From Mumia quercus (GTDB taxonomy: Bacteria; Actinomycetota; Actinomycetes; Propionibacteriales; Nocardioidaceae): 64,000 nucleotides of DNA. The number at the start of each line of letters is the position of its first letter. The first letter of the stretch is position 1. This document shows, one piece after another, positions 47,705 to 55,981 of the stretch. The stretch covers positions 186,001-250,000 of the forward strand of contig NZ_JANZYO010000007.1 in assembly GCF_025506335.1 (NCBI RefSeq). Direction: 5' to 3'. Position numbers and translations under genes: made by a program. The notes under the pieces were generated by a model that was not told the DNA's origin, did not search any database, and saw only the letters and a list, made by a program, of their open reading frames with translations.

Positions 47705-50518
47705 TCAGGCTACGCCACGGCGGTACCCGGGCAGGATCTCCTCCACCAGCGCCTCCGTACGAGGCGTGACCCCGAGAGGCGACCCGTGGGCCGCGACCGC
47801 TGCATACATCTGGTCGGCGACCACCATCGCGTCGTTGCGTCCGCTGTAGCGCAGCGCGAGCCGCATCGCCGCGCACCAGAGCGTCTCGCTCGCCGGGAGC
47901 GCCGCGAGTCCTGCGAGCAGCGCGTCACGTGCACCCGCGGGGTCGTCGGCGTCGCTGCACGCCGTCGCGAGCGCGGCCGAGGTCATCTCGACGGCGAGCG
48001 CGATGTCGTCCTCGATGTTCAGGTGCGCCAGCCACGCGTATCTGCCCTGTGCGACGTCCTCGAAGGCCGGCCCGCGTACGAGCGACATCGCGGTCCGCAA
48101 CGCGGGGACGCGCGACCTGCTGGACACCGCGCGGTTGAGCGCCGCGCGGAACCGGTCCCAGTCGCACGCGAGCGCGGCGCGTCGCAGCGACCACACGCCT
48201 GCGTCCTCGCAGAGCACCGGCTCACCGGTCGCGGTGGAGCCGAGCCACTCGGCCACCCCCGCGAGCGTCGCGTCGCGGGTGGCCGGGTCGACTCCGCGCG
48301 GCCAGAGCGCGCCGGTCAGGACGTTGACGTGCACGCCCTCGGGGTGGAGGGCCAGGAAGGTGACGATCTCGGAGAACAGCTCACGCCGCTCCTCCTCGAT
48401 CGGGCCGGAGGCCCGCACGAGCACGGGGCCGAGCACATGGACGGAGACCACGACCGGCTCGTCGTCGCCGGTGGCGAGGACGGCCTCCTCGACGACGAGC
48501 GCCTCGGCAAGCTCCTCGAGGCGCACCGCCGCCGGCTCGGCCGGCAGCTCGAAGAGGGTCGCCAGCCCGCGGCAGGTCTCCGGAGCGAGCTCCTGCGCGG
48601 CGACGTCCACGGCGAGCGGGCCGCTGACGAGTCGTCCCTCCGGCGTCGCGGTCAGACGCGCGGCACCGTCGGGGCAGTCCCCCACGACGACGACCGCGAT
48701 CGCGACCATCGGGTCGGCCGCCCACGCGCGCAGCCGCGCGAGCGACGCGGCGTCCGGTACGCCGGAGCAGACGACCAGCTGCAAGCGGACCTCGTCGGCG
48801 CGCCCGGCAGCGCGACGTGCCTCGTGCACGGACTCGACTCCGTACGACCGGCACGTCGCCCGCTGGTCGTGGGCGACGTTGTCGAGGGCGTCCAGCGCCC
48901 GCGCGATGTCGGCGACCGCGTGGACGTTGCCGACGGCCGACACGTCGTCGGCGAACCCGACGAGCGTGACCACCGGGGCGTCCGCCCACGGGTGGGTGGC
49001 CGTCTCCACCGCCAGGCTCATGGCGACGCCGCGTGCGACGTCGAGGTCACCGCCGAGCGACACGACGCCGTCGTACGACTCGAGGTCGAGGAGCAGCACC
49101 GCCCCGTCGTCGCGTACACCCGCACACACCAGGCCGGGAAGCGGAGACGGTGCGGGGGACGAGACCGCCACCTCCCGGGAGAGCGTCCACGTCCGTGCGT
49201 CTCCGGCGACGGCCCAGCCCTCGGGGAGCGGCTGCGCGGGCTCGGAGCGGAACGACAGGACGAGACCGTCTGCCGCGAGCGCGGCCTTCGCGAGCGGCGG
49301 GAGCGGCGTCGTGTGGAGGCTGCGCACGGCGCCGGCGAGCCACTGGGCGTCCTTGGGGGCGGTCTCCTCGCGAAGGCCGGCCTCCAGCCGCGTCGCGAGG
49401 TCGACCTCCGCCCCTGCCGTGACAGGCTTCGATCCGCGCGGCCGGTCGCCGCCTCCCGTCGGACCCGAGGCGCGGCGGCGCCGCAGCGCCAGCAGGGCCC
49501 CCGCGAGAGCGAGGCCACCCGCGGCCCCGAAGACGGGAGCCCACTCCCCCAGGTCCACTCGCGCCGAGGAAGCCTCTGCGCCACCGCCGGCACCTCCGTC
49601 GGCTCCGCCCGCGCCTCCCGACTCGGCCGCGTCCGCGCCTGCGCTCGAGGCACCCGCTTCCGCCGAGGTGTCGCTCGGCGCCGACACCGGAGGTGTCACG
49701 TCGTCACGCGCCGCCTCGACGACCTTCAGGCCGGGGCCGCGTGCGTCGTTGGGCATCTTCATGACCCAGCCGGGGTGGATGAGGTCGGGGTTGGTGAGCG
49801 TGCGACCGTCGGGCTGGACGGCGTCGCGGTTCATCTCGTAGATCTCTTTGTAGCGCAGCCCGTCACCCAGGTAGCGCTCCGCGATGTCCCAGAGGGTGTC
49901 GTAGTTGCGATTGTTGGGCGGCTTGACGTCGTAGTACGTGGTCAGCTCTCCGGCACGCTGCTCAGCCTTGGTCGCCCGCGAGAGGTCGTCGGCGGCCGGC
50001 CGCTCGGCGTCGACCGCACGCTCGACGGCCGGCGTCTGGGTCACGACCCGCTCGACGCCCGCCGGCCTGTGCTCCGGCGCGAGCGCCTGCCCGGCGTTCG
50101 CGGCGGGGGCCACGATCGTCGCGGTGCCGATGAGGAGCACGACGGAGGCGACCAGCTTCCGGGCGAGCGCCTGCGTCCCGAGCCCGCCGCCGGGGACCCG
50201 CGGCGCGAGACCGCGATGCCGGATCTCGGAGACGGCCTCGACCGCGAGGCAGATCACGAAGTGCAGCCAGGCGAGCCAGACGATCGCCGCGAGGACGTGC
50301 ATGAGCACGTCGGTGGTCAGCGGCTGCTTGACCCAGGCGAGGTCGGGCATCGAGGACGGCCACGGCGCGCCGAAGGCCGTCCACAGTGCCCACGGCAGTC
50401 CGACGACCAAGGCGAGGGTCGCCACGAGCGCGACGAGCCCGCGAACGACGTCGCCGCCGCGGCCGCCCCGCTGGGGGTCCACGGGGAGACGGTTGTTGGT
50501 CCGCAAGGTCACGGTCAT
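47705..50518 (-). CDS. Membrane-spanning LysM protein with cytoplasmic SARP-like (wHTH and BTAD) domains
   Basis: 937 residues. Three hydrophobic helices occur in the first 140 residues, then a LysM peptidoglycan-binding domain (about 193-255; TTYYDVKPPNNRNYDTLWDI, GWVMKMPND). An Ala/Gly/Ser linker follows, a fourth helix (about 324-343), and a large C-terminal part. There, residues about 688-780 resemble an OmpR-like winged helix (VHVLGPVLVRA, LWPRGVDP) and about 789-930 a bacterial transcriptional activator domain (CDWDRFRAALNRA to the end). Topology with LysM outside and BTAD inside makes it a candidate membrane-tethered regulator. It is the last gene of the Tad-pilus block. ATG 50518 has AAGGA eleven bases upstream. 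Confidence 0.82.
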   Translation of the reverse strand: MTVTLRTNNRLPVDPQRGGRGGDVVRGLVALVATLALVVGLPWALWTAFGAPWPSSMPDLAWVKQPLTTDVLMHVLAAIVWLAWLHFVICLAVEAVSEIRHRGLAPRVPGGGLGTQALARKLVASVVLLIGTATIVAPAANAGQALAPEHRPAGVERVVTQTPAVERAVDAERPAADDLSRATKAEQRAGELTTYYDVKPPNNRNYDTLWDIAERYLGDGLRYKEIYEMNRDAVQPDGRTLTNPDLIHPGWVMKMPNDARGPGLKVVEAARDDVTPPVSAPSDTSAEAGASSAGADAAESGGAGGADGGAGGGAEASSARVDLGEWAPVFGAAGGLALAGALLALRRRRASGPTGGGDRPRGSKPVTAGAEVDLATRLEAGLREETAPKDAQWLAGAVRSLHTTPLPPLAKAALAADGLVLSFRSEPAQPLPEGWAVAGDARTWTLSREVAVSSPAPSPLPGLVCAGVRDDGAVLLLDLESYDGVVSLGGDLDVARGVAMSLAVETATHPWADAPVVTLVGFADDVSAVGNVHAVADIARALDALDNVAHDQRATCRSYGVESVHEARRAAGRADEVRLQLVVCSGVPDAASLARLRAWAADPMVAIAVVVVGDCPDGAARLTATPEGRLVSGPLAVDVAAQELAPETCRGLATLFELPAEPAAVRLEELAEALVVEEAVLATGDDEPVVVSVHVLGPVLVRASGPIEEERRELFSEIVTFLALHPEGVHVNVLTGALWPRGVDPATRDATLAGVAEWLGSTATGEPVLCEDAGVWSLRRAALACDWDRFRAALNRAVSSRSRVPALRTAMSLVRGPAFEDVAQGRYAWLAHLNIEDDIALAVEMTSAALATACSDADDPAGARDALLAGLAALPASETLWCAAMRLALRYSGRNDAMVVADQMYAAVAAHGSPLGVTPRTEALVEEILPGYRRGVA

Positions 50519-50546
50519 CGCGTTCAGTCCTTCGGTCGCGGTGCGG

Positions 50547-51605
50547 TCAGTACAGGACGATCGGAGGCTCGTTGGGTGCCTGGACCTCCTGGACGGGCAG
50601 AGCCTGGGTGGCGGTCATCTCGAACCCGTTGCCGAGCTCGCGCGTCGGGCTGCCGATCCCGTACGTGATCCGCCACCGCACCGTCACGGTGAGCGGGTAC
50701 GCGGAGAGATAGACCTGCGGCAGCGCAGGGGCGTCCTCGTCCGCGAAGGTGCGTGCGGTCGCCGACGAGCGCGTGAAGGTGATCTGGCAGTCCGACGGCT
50801 GGTCGGCGACCGAGGCGCCCTCTTCGTAGACGAGCTCGTCAGGCGTGCAGGTGATCGGCTCCATGTCGGTCTGGTGCGGGTCGATCACGATCTCGGTGGC
50901 CTCGGCGACCATGTGCAGGTCACCGCCGGGGCGCTCGAGCCGGACCTCCCGGTACGGGGCGCCCAGAGGGGTCCCTGCGAAGTCGCCCTCGGAGACGGGC
51001 TGGCCGCTCTCCGGATCGACCCACGCGAACGTGAAGAACGTCGGATAGCCGACGACGGGGACGGTCGACGGCTCGGGTCGCATCATCGGCACGGGCAGTG
51101 CCGTGTCGTCGCCCGTCACACGCCGCCACAGGAAGGTCATGAGCGGGTTGTCAGGCGGCGTGATGTCGGCGTCGTTCGGGACCCATTCCAGGGAGATCGT
51201 CAGGTGCATGTCCCTGCCGCCCGCGTACGTGTCCCAGTTGATGTCCTCGATGCACTGCTTCAGGAGGTAGCGGCCCTCCCCCGGGTTCGGGTTCTCGGGG
51301 ACCTCGATCCACGGCGGCGGATCGGAGTACTGGCAGGGGACGAACTCGTCACCGGCGAACCGTTCACGCAGGGTCTGGTTGTTGCCTCCGCCACGCGCAC
51401 AGGACGACCCCATTCCCGTGCCGCTTGCGTAGACGGTGCAGTCCGCGATCTGCGCCTGCTGCGGTGGCGACGACGCCTGCGGGGTGGTGCCCCCGCCACC
51501 GGGTGGACCTGTCGGGGTGCCTCCGCCCAGCCCGCCGTCGGCATGCACCGCACCGGGCACCGCGAGGAGCGGGATCACCGCCAAAGCGACGAGCAGCCGC
51601 CTCAC
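50547..51605 (-). CDS. Secreted protein of Tad locus, function unknown
   Basis: 352 residues with a Sec signal peptide (RRLLVALAVIPLLAVPGAVHA). A Gly/Thr/Pro-rich segment precedes the mature domain, which has six or more cysteines (for example DCTVYAS, SSCARG, PCQYSD, KQCIED, ITCTPDE, SDCQITF) and Trp-rich strands (YPTFFTFAWVDPES, VTVRWRITYG). It looks like an exported, disulfide-bonded beta-rich protein. I recognise no family. GTG 51605 follows GGAGGG and overlaps the upstream lipoprotein stop (GTGA). Position suggests a surface or assembly factor for the pilus. Confidence 0.75.
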   Translation of the reverse strand: MRRLLVALAVIPLLAVPGAVHADGGLGGGTPTGPPGGGGTTPQASSPPQQAQIADCTVYASGTGMGSSCARGGGNNQTLRERFAGDEFVPCQYSDPPPWIEVPENPNPGEGRYLLKQCIEDINWDTYAGGRDMHLTISLEWVPNDADITPPDNPLMTFLWRRVTGDDTALPVPMMRPEPSTVPVVGYPTFFTFAWVDPESGQPVSEGDFAGTPLGAPYREVRLERPGGDLHMVAEATEIVIDPHQTDMEPITCTPDELVYEEGASVADQPSDCQITFTRSSATARTFADEDAPALPQVYLSAYPLTVTVRWRITYGIGSPTRELGNGFEMTATQALPVQEVQAPNEPPIVLY

Positions 51606-52192
51606 GGTGCTGCCCTCCGGCACGTGCCCACCCAGGTGTAGGAGTGAACCCTCCCTGCGCGGACGGTGAAGTCGTAGTCGAGCCATCGCTTGCGTACCGC
51701 CTCGACGTGCTTGCCGGTCTTCTTGTCGACCCATGACACCGACGGACTCCACAGACACACCCGAACCTTGCCGGAGCGCTTCCGCCCGTTGACGCGCGTG
51801 ACGACTCCCACCGGACGCTCGGGAAGGACCCACCCCTTCCGCGCGGCCAGGATGACCTCCTTGGCGAGGTTCCGTTGGGCCGCGCGGGTGCTGACGCCAC
51901 GCACCTCGGGGACCACGCTGCCCTTCCTGGCGCTCGCTGTCGCCCCGGTCCAGAACGACTTGACCGTGACCACCTTGGCGTTGTTGAGCGCGCGACCCGT
52001 GAGCGAGAAGACCACACCTGGTGGCGCCGTCGTGGTGGGAGCGGCAGTCGTCGGCGACGGAGACGGCGTCGGCGACGCGGTGGTCTCGCTCGGGCTCGGC
52101 GTGGGGTCGGCCTCGGCGGAGTCGTCCTCTGAGCTGCACGCGGACAACAGGAGGACCGCGGCGACGGCGGTCACGATCCCTCGCATGTGCAC
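51602..52192 (-). CDS. Lipoprotein of Tad locus, function unknown
   Basis: 196 residues. The lipobox LLLSAC follows a short hydrophobic stretch. Then comes a Ser/Thr/Pro-rich linker (TPSPSETTASPTPSPSPTT), likely glycosylated or wall-spanning, and a basic C-terminal domain of about 110 residues with two cysteines (VRVCLWSP, VGTCRRAAP). No family recognised. GTG 52192 is chosen because AAAGG stands eight to nine bases upstream; the ATG two codons on is the alternative. It heads the three-gene lipoprotein-secreted protein-SARP unit. Confidence 0.75.
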   Translation of the reverse strand: MHMRGIVTAVAAVLLLSACSSEDDSAEADPTPSPSETTASPTPSPSPTTAAPTTTAPPGVVFSLTGRALNNAKVVTVKSFWTGATASARKGSVVPEVRGVSTRAAQRNLAKEVILAARKGWVLPERPVGVVTRVNGRKRSGKVRVCLWSPSVSWVDKKTGKHVEAVRKRWLDYDFTVRAGRVHSYTWVGTCRRAAP

Positions 52193-52239
52193 GCCCGAGA
52201 CCTTTCTGCGTCTGTTCCGGAGAATCCACACCGCACCGC

Positions 52240-52245
52240 ACGATA
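52240..52245 (-). promoter_or_regulatory. -10 element TATCGT for the lipoprotein-secreted-SARP unit
   Basis: TATCGT on the minus strand directly after the TadG-side hairpin. It predicts a start near 52233 and a leader of about 40 bases carrying AAAGG. Confidence 0.45.
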
Positions 52246-52246
52246 T

Positions 52247-52265
52247 CGGCTGAAAGGCTCAGCCG
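52247..52265 (-). terminator. Hairpin after the TadG-like gene
   Basis: CGGCTGA (52247-52253) pairs exactly with TCAGCCG (52259-52265) around a five-base loop, 13 bases past the stop at 52279. Followed by a new -10, it splits the Tad block into two expression units. Confidence 0.55.
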
Positions 52266-52278
52266 TGAACCCCGCGCG

Positions 52279-53058
52279 TCATCGGTCGTCCTGCGCCGGA
52301 GGGCAGCTCGTCGGCGGGTCGGCCGGTGTTGTGGTCTCCCCACCGTCCGGCGGGTCGTCCCCGTCCGGCGGATCCTCACCGTCGGGTGGGTCTTCGTCCT
52401 CCCCCGGAGGATCCTCCCCGCCGGGCGGCTCCTCCTCCTCGTCCGGCTCGACGGTGGGGCACGGCTCGACCGTCGAGCCGGGCGAGGGCGGCGACCACTC
52501 CGAGATGGGCAGCCCGCCCTCGTCGTCGTCACCACCGCCGGGTGGCACGACGGTCGGCGGGGCGAGCGTGCTCACCTTGGCGTCGTCAGGGGCGTCGATC
52601 CCCGAGACCGGGCGGGCCTGGGCGACACCCGAGGCGGTGAGCGTCCCCCGGCCGATCATGCCGATGATGATCGCCGGGCGGGAGACCTCGGTCTCGACCT
52701 CCACCGCGCTCAGCCGCCGGCCGTTGACCATCACGTCGCGCACCGCTGCGCTGCACCGGACGAGCGAGGCGTCGCCGGCCTGCGCCTGCTCGCAGTACCC
52801 ACGCGCGGCGGAGAGAGCGTCCGACGTCAGGAGGTCTAGCGACGGGTCGGCGACGTTGACCGCCTGGGCCCCGGCGCGAGCGGCCTCCTGGGCGTACGCG
52901 ATGGCGATGCCCTTGGCGTTGAGCTGGCGACCGCCATCGATCACCAGCCCGCCCAGCAGGAGCAGGCCGACGCTCACGATCACGACGAACGGCGCGACGG
53001 AACCAGCCTCGTCGCGCGCGGCGGAGCGCCTGCGCCGCCACACCTCGAGGCCCTTCAT
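52279..53058 (-). CDS. TadG-like pilus-assembly membrane protein with acidic Pro-rich tail
   Basis: 259 residues. A TadG/Flp-assembly N-terminal segment (DEAGSVAPFVVIVSVGLLLL) gives one membrane helix. An outer domain with GGRQLNAKGIAIAYAQEAAR, as in minor pseudopilin-like TadE/G proteins, follows. From about residue 160 the chain is low-complexity, ending in repeated EDPPDGEDPPDGDDPP units. It is much shorter than full TadG proteins, which carry a VWA domain. ATG 53058 overlaps the TGA of the TadE gene (ATGA). Confidence 0.8.
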   Translation of the reverse strand: MKGLEVWRRRRSAARDEAGSVAPFVVIVSVGLLLLGGLVIDGGRQLNAKGIAIAYAQEAARAGAQAVNVADPSLDLLTSDALSAARGYCEQAQAGDASLVRCSAAVRDVMVNGRRLSAVEVETEVSRPAIIIGMIGRGTLTASGVAQARPVSGIDAPDDAKVSTLAPPTVVPPGGGDDDEGGLPISEWSPPSPGSTVEPCPTVEPDEEEEPPGGEDPPGEDEDPPDGEDPPDGDDPPDGGETTTPADPPTSCPPAQDDR

Positions 53059-53528
53059 CGGTAGCCCCGGTAGCGGTCGAGCGGGCTGGTGAAGGTGCGC
53101 TTCACCTCGATCTCCCAGAACGGGAAGAAGCTCAGGTCGGCCGTGCTCAAGGTGCACGTCACCGTCACGGTCACCGACGCGACCTCGTCGGCGTCGTCGG
53201 GGTCGGGCACGGTGAAGGCCTTGCCGTTCAGGACGGGCGCCCCCGGGCTCGCGCTGTCGCGGCAGCTGCGCGGAGCATCGTCCATCGTCGAGGTCACGGT
53301 CTGGGCGATGATGCCGGCGACTGCGGTACGACTGTTCTGCGCCGTGGCCGCGCGTGCGGCGTCGCGCGCCGCCTGGTCGACCAGGTTCTCGGCCTGGGCG
53401 TAGCGCGCGAACGCGACGATGAGCATCAGCAGCATCATCAGGAACGGCGCCAGGATGACGAGCTCGAGGCTCGAGGCTCCGCTCTCCTCGCCGTCCCGGA
53501 CGCGCCGGCGCCCGTGCCGCGAGGTCAC
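53055..53528 (-). CDS. TadE-family minor pseudopilin
   Basis: 157 residues with the TadE pattern EESGASSLELVILAPFLMML: a conserved Glu five residues into the hydrophobic helix after a processing site. The outer part contains two cysteine positions (RSCRDSA, VTCTLST). Minor pseudopilins of this type are processed by a prepilin peptidase and incorporated in or needed for Flp pili. GTG 53528 overlaps the TGA of the preceding TadE gene (GTGA). Confidence 0.85.
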   Translation of the reverse strand: MTSRHGRRRVRDGEESGASSLELVILAPFLMMLLMLIVAFARYAQAENLVDQAARDAARAATAQNSRTAVAGIIAQTVTSTMDDAPRSCRDSASPGAPVLNGKAFTVPDPDDADEVASVTVTVTCTLSTADLSFFPFWEIEVKRTFTSPLDRYRGYR

Positions 53529-53965
53529 GGCGCCACGCTCCGAGGATCGACGCGGAACTGCTCCAGCGTCGCGTCCGCCGACTGCACGACGGTGACACGG
53601 CCACCCAGCGGGAGCACCGCCTCGCCCTGGACGACCATCGTCACGCGACCCGACGTCTCGTCGATCGACCCGTCGGCCTGGACCGCGTCGAGACGCCCGA
53701 GCTTGCCTGCGTACCCGACGCTCAGCTCCTCGGCACGGGTGAGGTACGACGCCGCGTTGGGGTTGTCGCCGGCAAGACGGAGGTACGAGACGCCTTCGCG
53801 TGCCGCGGTCTGAGCGACGTTGCGGGCGTACATGTACAGCCCCATCTGGATGGTCGCGAAGACGAGGAGCAGGAGCACCGGGGCGACGATCGCGAACTCG
53901 ACCGCGCTCGCGCCCCCCTCACCTCTGCGTCGGCGGCGGCCGCCGCGTGGCAGGGGCTGGCTCAG
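53525..53965 (-). CDS. TadE-family minor pseudopilin with unusual start codon
   Basis: About 146 residues with GEGGASAVEFAIVAPVLLLL, the TadE helix with its Glu, then YMYARNVAQTAAREGVSYLR. Neither ATG nor GTG lies in frame between the pilin stop and the conserved helix. CTG 53965, which overlaps the pilin TGA (CTGA) and has GAGGG close upstream, is the best candidate; an unrecognised alternative start is possible. The residues PLPRGGRRRRR give a basic cytoplasmic segment before the helix, as expected. Confidence 0.75.
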   Translation of the reverse strand: MSQPLPRGGRRRRRGEGGASAVEFAIVAPVLLLLVFATIQMGLYMYARNVAQTAAREGVSYLRLAGDNPNAASYLTRAEELSVGYAGKLGRLDAVQADGSIDETSGRVTMVVQGEAVLPLGGRVTVVQSADATLEQFRVDPRSVAP

Positions 53966-54174
53966 CCGCCCTCGTTGATCTTGTCGATGTTGCTGTCGAC
54001 GACGTTGTTGATCGCCACGCCGATGAGCAGGGCAGCCGCGACGACGATCGCCGAGATGATCGCCCACTCGATCGCGGAGGCGCCGACCTCCGAGCGTCCC
54101 TCGCGTCGCAGCTGCGCCGCACGCGCACGGACCCTGGCGATCATCACCTGAGCGGCCAGTACCTGTGAGTACAT
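53962..54174 (-). CDS. Flp-type major pilin
   Basis: 70 residues. After a basic N-terminal region (RARAAQLRREGRSEVG) comes GASAIEWAIISAIVVAAALL, the Flp-type pattern in which a prepilin peptidase (TadV, not in view) cuts after the glycine, with the acidic residue at +5. It ends INNVVDSNIDKINEGG. This is the likely main subunit of the pilus. ATG 54174 has AAAGGA seven bases upstream, the strongest ribosome site in the operon, fitting high expression. Confidence 0.87.
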   Translation of the reverse strand: MYSQVLAAQVMIARVRARAAQLRREGRSEVGASAIEWAIISAIVVAAALLIGVAINNVVDSNIDKINEGG

Positions 54175-54200
54175 GTGATTCCTTTCCTTGCAGCACGACG

Positions 54201-55097
54201 TCACCCGAGCTTCGACACCGCGGGATAAGCCAGGAAGACCAAGAAGGCGACGCACATCAGCAGCTGCGCCACCAGCATCGACTGCGAGCTCTCACCGGCA
54301 GCGCCCTCGATGTCGGCCAGCTCGCGTCGCCGCATGCTGTTCGCCCGTGCGAGAAGACTCTCACGGATGCGTGCACCCTCGTCACCGGCCAGGCCCAACG
54401 TGGAGGCGAGGTCGCGCAGCTCGTCCACGCCGAGCTCCTGCCCGAGGTGGGCGATGCCTTCCCACGGGGTACGGCCGGACAGCCGCGCAGTGGTGATCGC
54501 CTCGCGGATCCGGACCATGGCCCAGTGGTCACCGACCGTCGACGCCGCGAGGAGCGCCTCCGGGAGACCGCGCCCACCAGCGAGGTTCATCGCCACCAGG
54601 TCCAGGAACGAGCCCGTCACGTGGCGGAAGTCGCGCCGCCGCTTCTCGGCGTCCTGGTGCAGCTCCACGTCGGGCAGGAAGAACGCGCCTGCGGCCAGGA
54701 GGAGGGACACCACGGCGGGCACGCCGAAGGGGTCGTACCCCAGCAGCGTGAAGACCATGGGGAACCACACGAGCGCGGCCAGGGCGAGCAGGACCTTCGT
54801 GCCGAGGTGCTGGGCGAACGGCCGGTCCACGACGGCGAGGTCGGCACGGGTGCGCGTGAACGACCACCCGCGGGCAGACGCCTCGTCCTCGAACCGCTCT
54901 CCCACAGAGAGCCGCCACCGGTCGATCAGGTCGGGCTTCTTGGTCTCCTCGTCGGTGCGCCGCGGACGCGTGCGGCGCTTCGCACCGTCGACCCGCGCCA
55001 GCGTCGCCGCCACGCCCGGCACCGGGCGTACGGCCATGCGGACCAGGATCAGGACACCGGCGCCGACGGCGGCGCCGGCAAGCATCGCGAGCGTCAT
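54201..55097 (-). CDS. tadC: TadC-like type II/IV secretion F-domain protein
   Basis: 298 residues with an N-terminal helix, two central helices (LLALAALVWFPMVFTLLG, VVSLLLAAGAFFLPDV), a GspF domain (FRHVTGSFLDLVAMNLAGG, LASTLGLAGDEGARIRESLL) and a C-terminal helix. It forms the inner-membrane platform of the pilus with TadB. ATG 55097 overlaps the TadB stop (ATGA). The pilin gene follows after 26 bases. Confidence 0.88.
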   Translation of the reverse strand: MTLAMLAGAAVGAGVLILVRMAVRPVPGVAATLARVDGAKRRTRPRRTDEETKKPDLIDRWRLSVGERFEDEASARGWSFTRTRADLAVVDRPFAQHLGTKVLLALAALVWFPMVFTLLGYDPFGVPAVVSLLLAAGAFFLPDVELHQDAEKRRRDFRHVTGSFLDLVAMNLAGGRGLPEALLAASTVGDHWAMVRIREAITTARLSGRTPWEGIAHLGQELGVDELRDLASTLGLAGDEGARIRESLLARANSMRRRELADIEGAAGESSQSMLVAQLLMCVAFLVFLAYPAVSKLG

Positions 55098-55981
55098 CGT
55101 CCGACCACCTGCTCCCCCCGGCTGCGAGCGGGCTCGGCCGAGATGAGGAAGCGCTCCGGCTGGTCGACCCCGGACAGCTTGCGCATCCACAGGACCGCCG
55201 CACCGAACATCGCCAGCACGACCGCGAGCACGATCTGGCCGACGAAGGTGCCGTACGGCTCGACGTACGGACGGTTGAAGACGACCAGCGCCCCGGCGAC
55301 GACCACGATCACGCCGACCACGATCTGCACGCTGCGGCGTGTGCTGCGGCGGCTCGACTCCACGCGCCGGCGTACGTCGAGCTCGGCGCGTGCGGACTCG
55401 GCCAAGGCCGACAGCACCTCACGCAGACCCGGCCCGCGCAGCCGCGCGTTGAGCACCAGCGCGGCGACCGCGACGTCGGCCGAGGGGTCATCGAGGTCGT
55501 CGGCGAAGCGCATGAGGGCGTCGGGCAACGGCTCGCGGACCCGCAGTCGGTCGACCAGGAGGTTGAGCGCCGGACGGATGGAGGGCGCCGCGTTCTTCGC
55601 CGTCGCCGGGATCGCCTGCTCGAGGCCGATGGCGCCCGCGATGGTGTCGCGCAGCGCCTCGATCCAGGCGGCGAGCCCTTCGGCTCGTACGATCGCCTGC
55701 CGCTCGGCCCGACCGCCGCCCAGCAACCGGTCCCAGAGCGCCACCACTCCCCCGACCACCACGGCGAGCACCAGCCACCGGGTCAGGAGCAGGGTCAGCG
55801 CGAACGCGACGACACCCCCGACCGCGAGCCGTACCTGGCGCTCGGTGTGGCGCGCCGAGCGCTTGCGGCGCAACATCGGCGGTCGCGGCGGACGACGGCG
55901 CAGCGCGAGCACCAGCATGAGCCCGCCGACGCCCACGAGGGCACCCGCGGTCAGCGCCAGGGGGACGCGCAGCTCTTCCAT
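55094..55981 (-). CDS. tadB: TadB-like type II/IV secretion F-domain protein
   Basis: 295 residues. Helices at the N-terminus, near 75-110 and at the C-terminus bracket a GspF domain (LAAWIEALRDTIAGAIGLEQ, VAALVLNARLRGPGLREVL). It is the second platform component of the Tad system. ATG 55981 shares one base with the TadA stop (TGATG), so its translation is coupled to the ATPase gene. Confidence 0.88.
   Translation of the reverse strand: MEELRVPLALTAGALVGVGGLMLVLALRRRPPRPPMLRRKRSARHTERQVRLAVGGVVAFALTLLLTRWLVLAVVVGGVVALWDRLLGGGRAERQAIVRAEGLAAWIEALRDTIAGAIGLEQAIPATAKNAAPSIRPALNLLVDRLRVREPLPDALMRFADDLDDPSADVAVAALVLNARLRGPGLREVLSALAESARAELDVRRRVESSRRSTRRSVQIVVGVIVVVAGALVVFNRPYVEPYGTFVGQIVLAVVLAMFGAAVLWMRKLSGVDQPERFLISAEPARSRGEQVVGR

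Noticed and set aside
47015-50668. 1217-residue + strand open frame opposite the cyclophilin and LysM-SARP genes
   Set aside because: Low-complexity Arg/Gly/Asp composition, spans two real genes and their gap, no recognisable domain.
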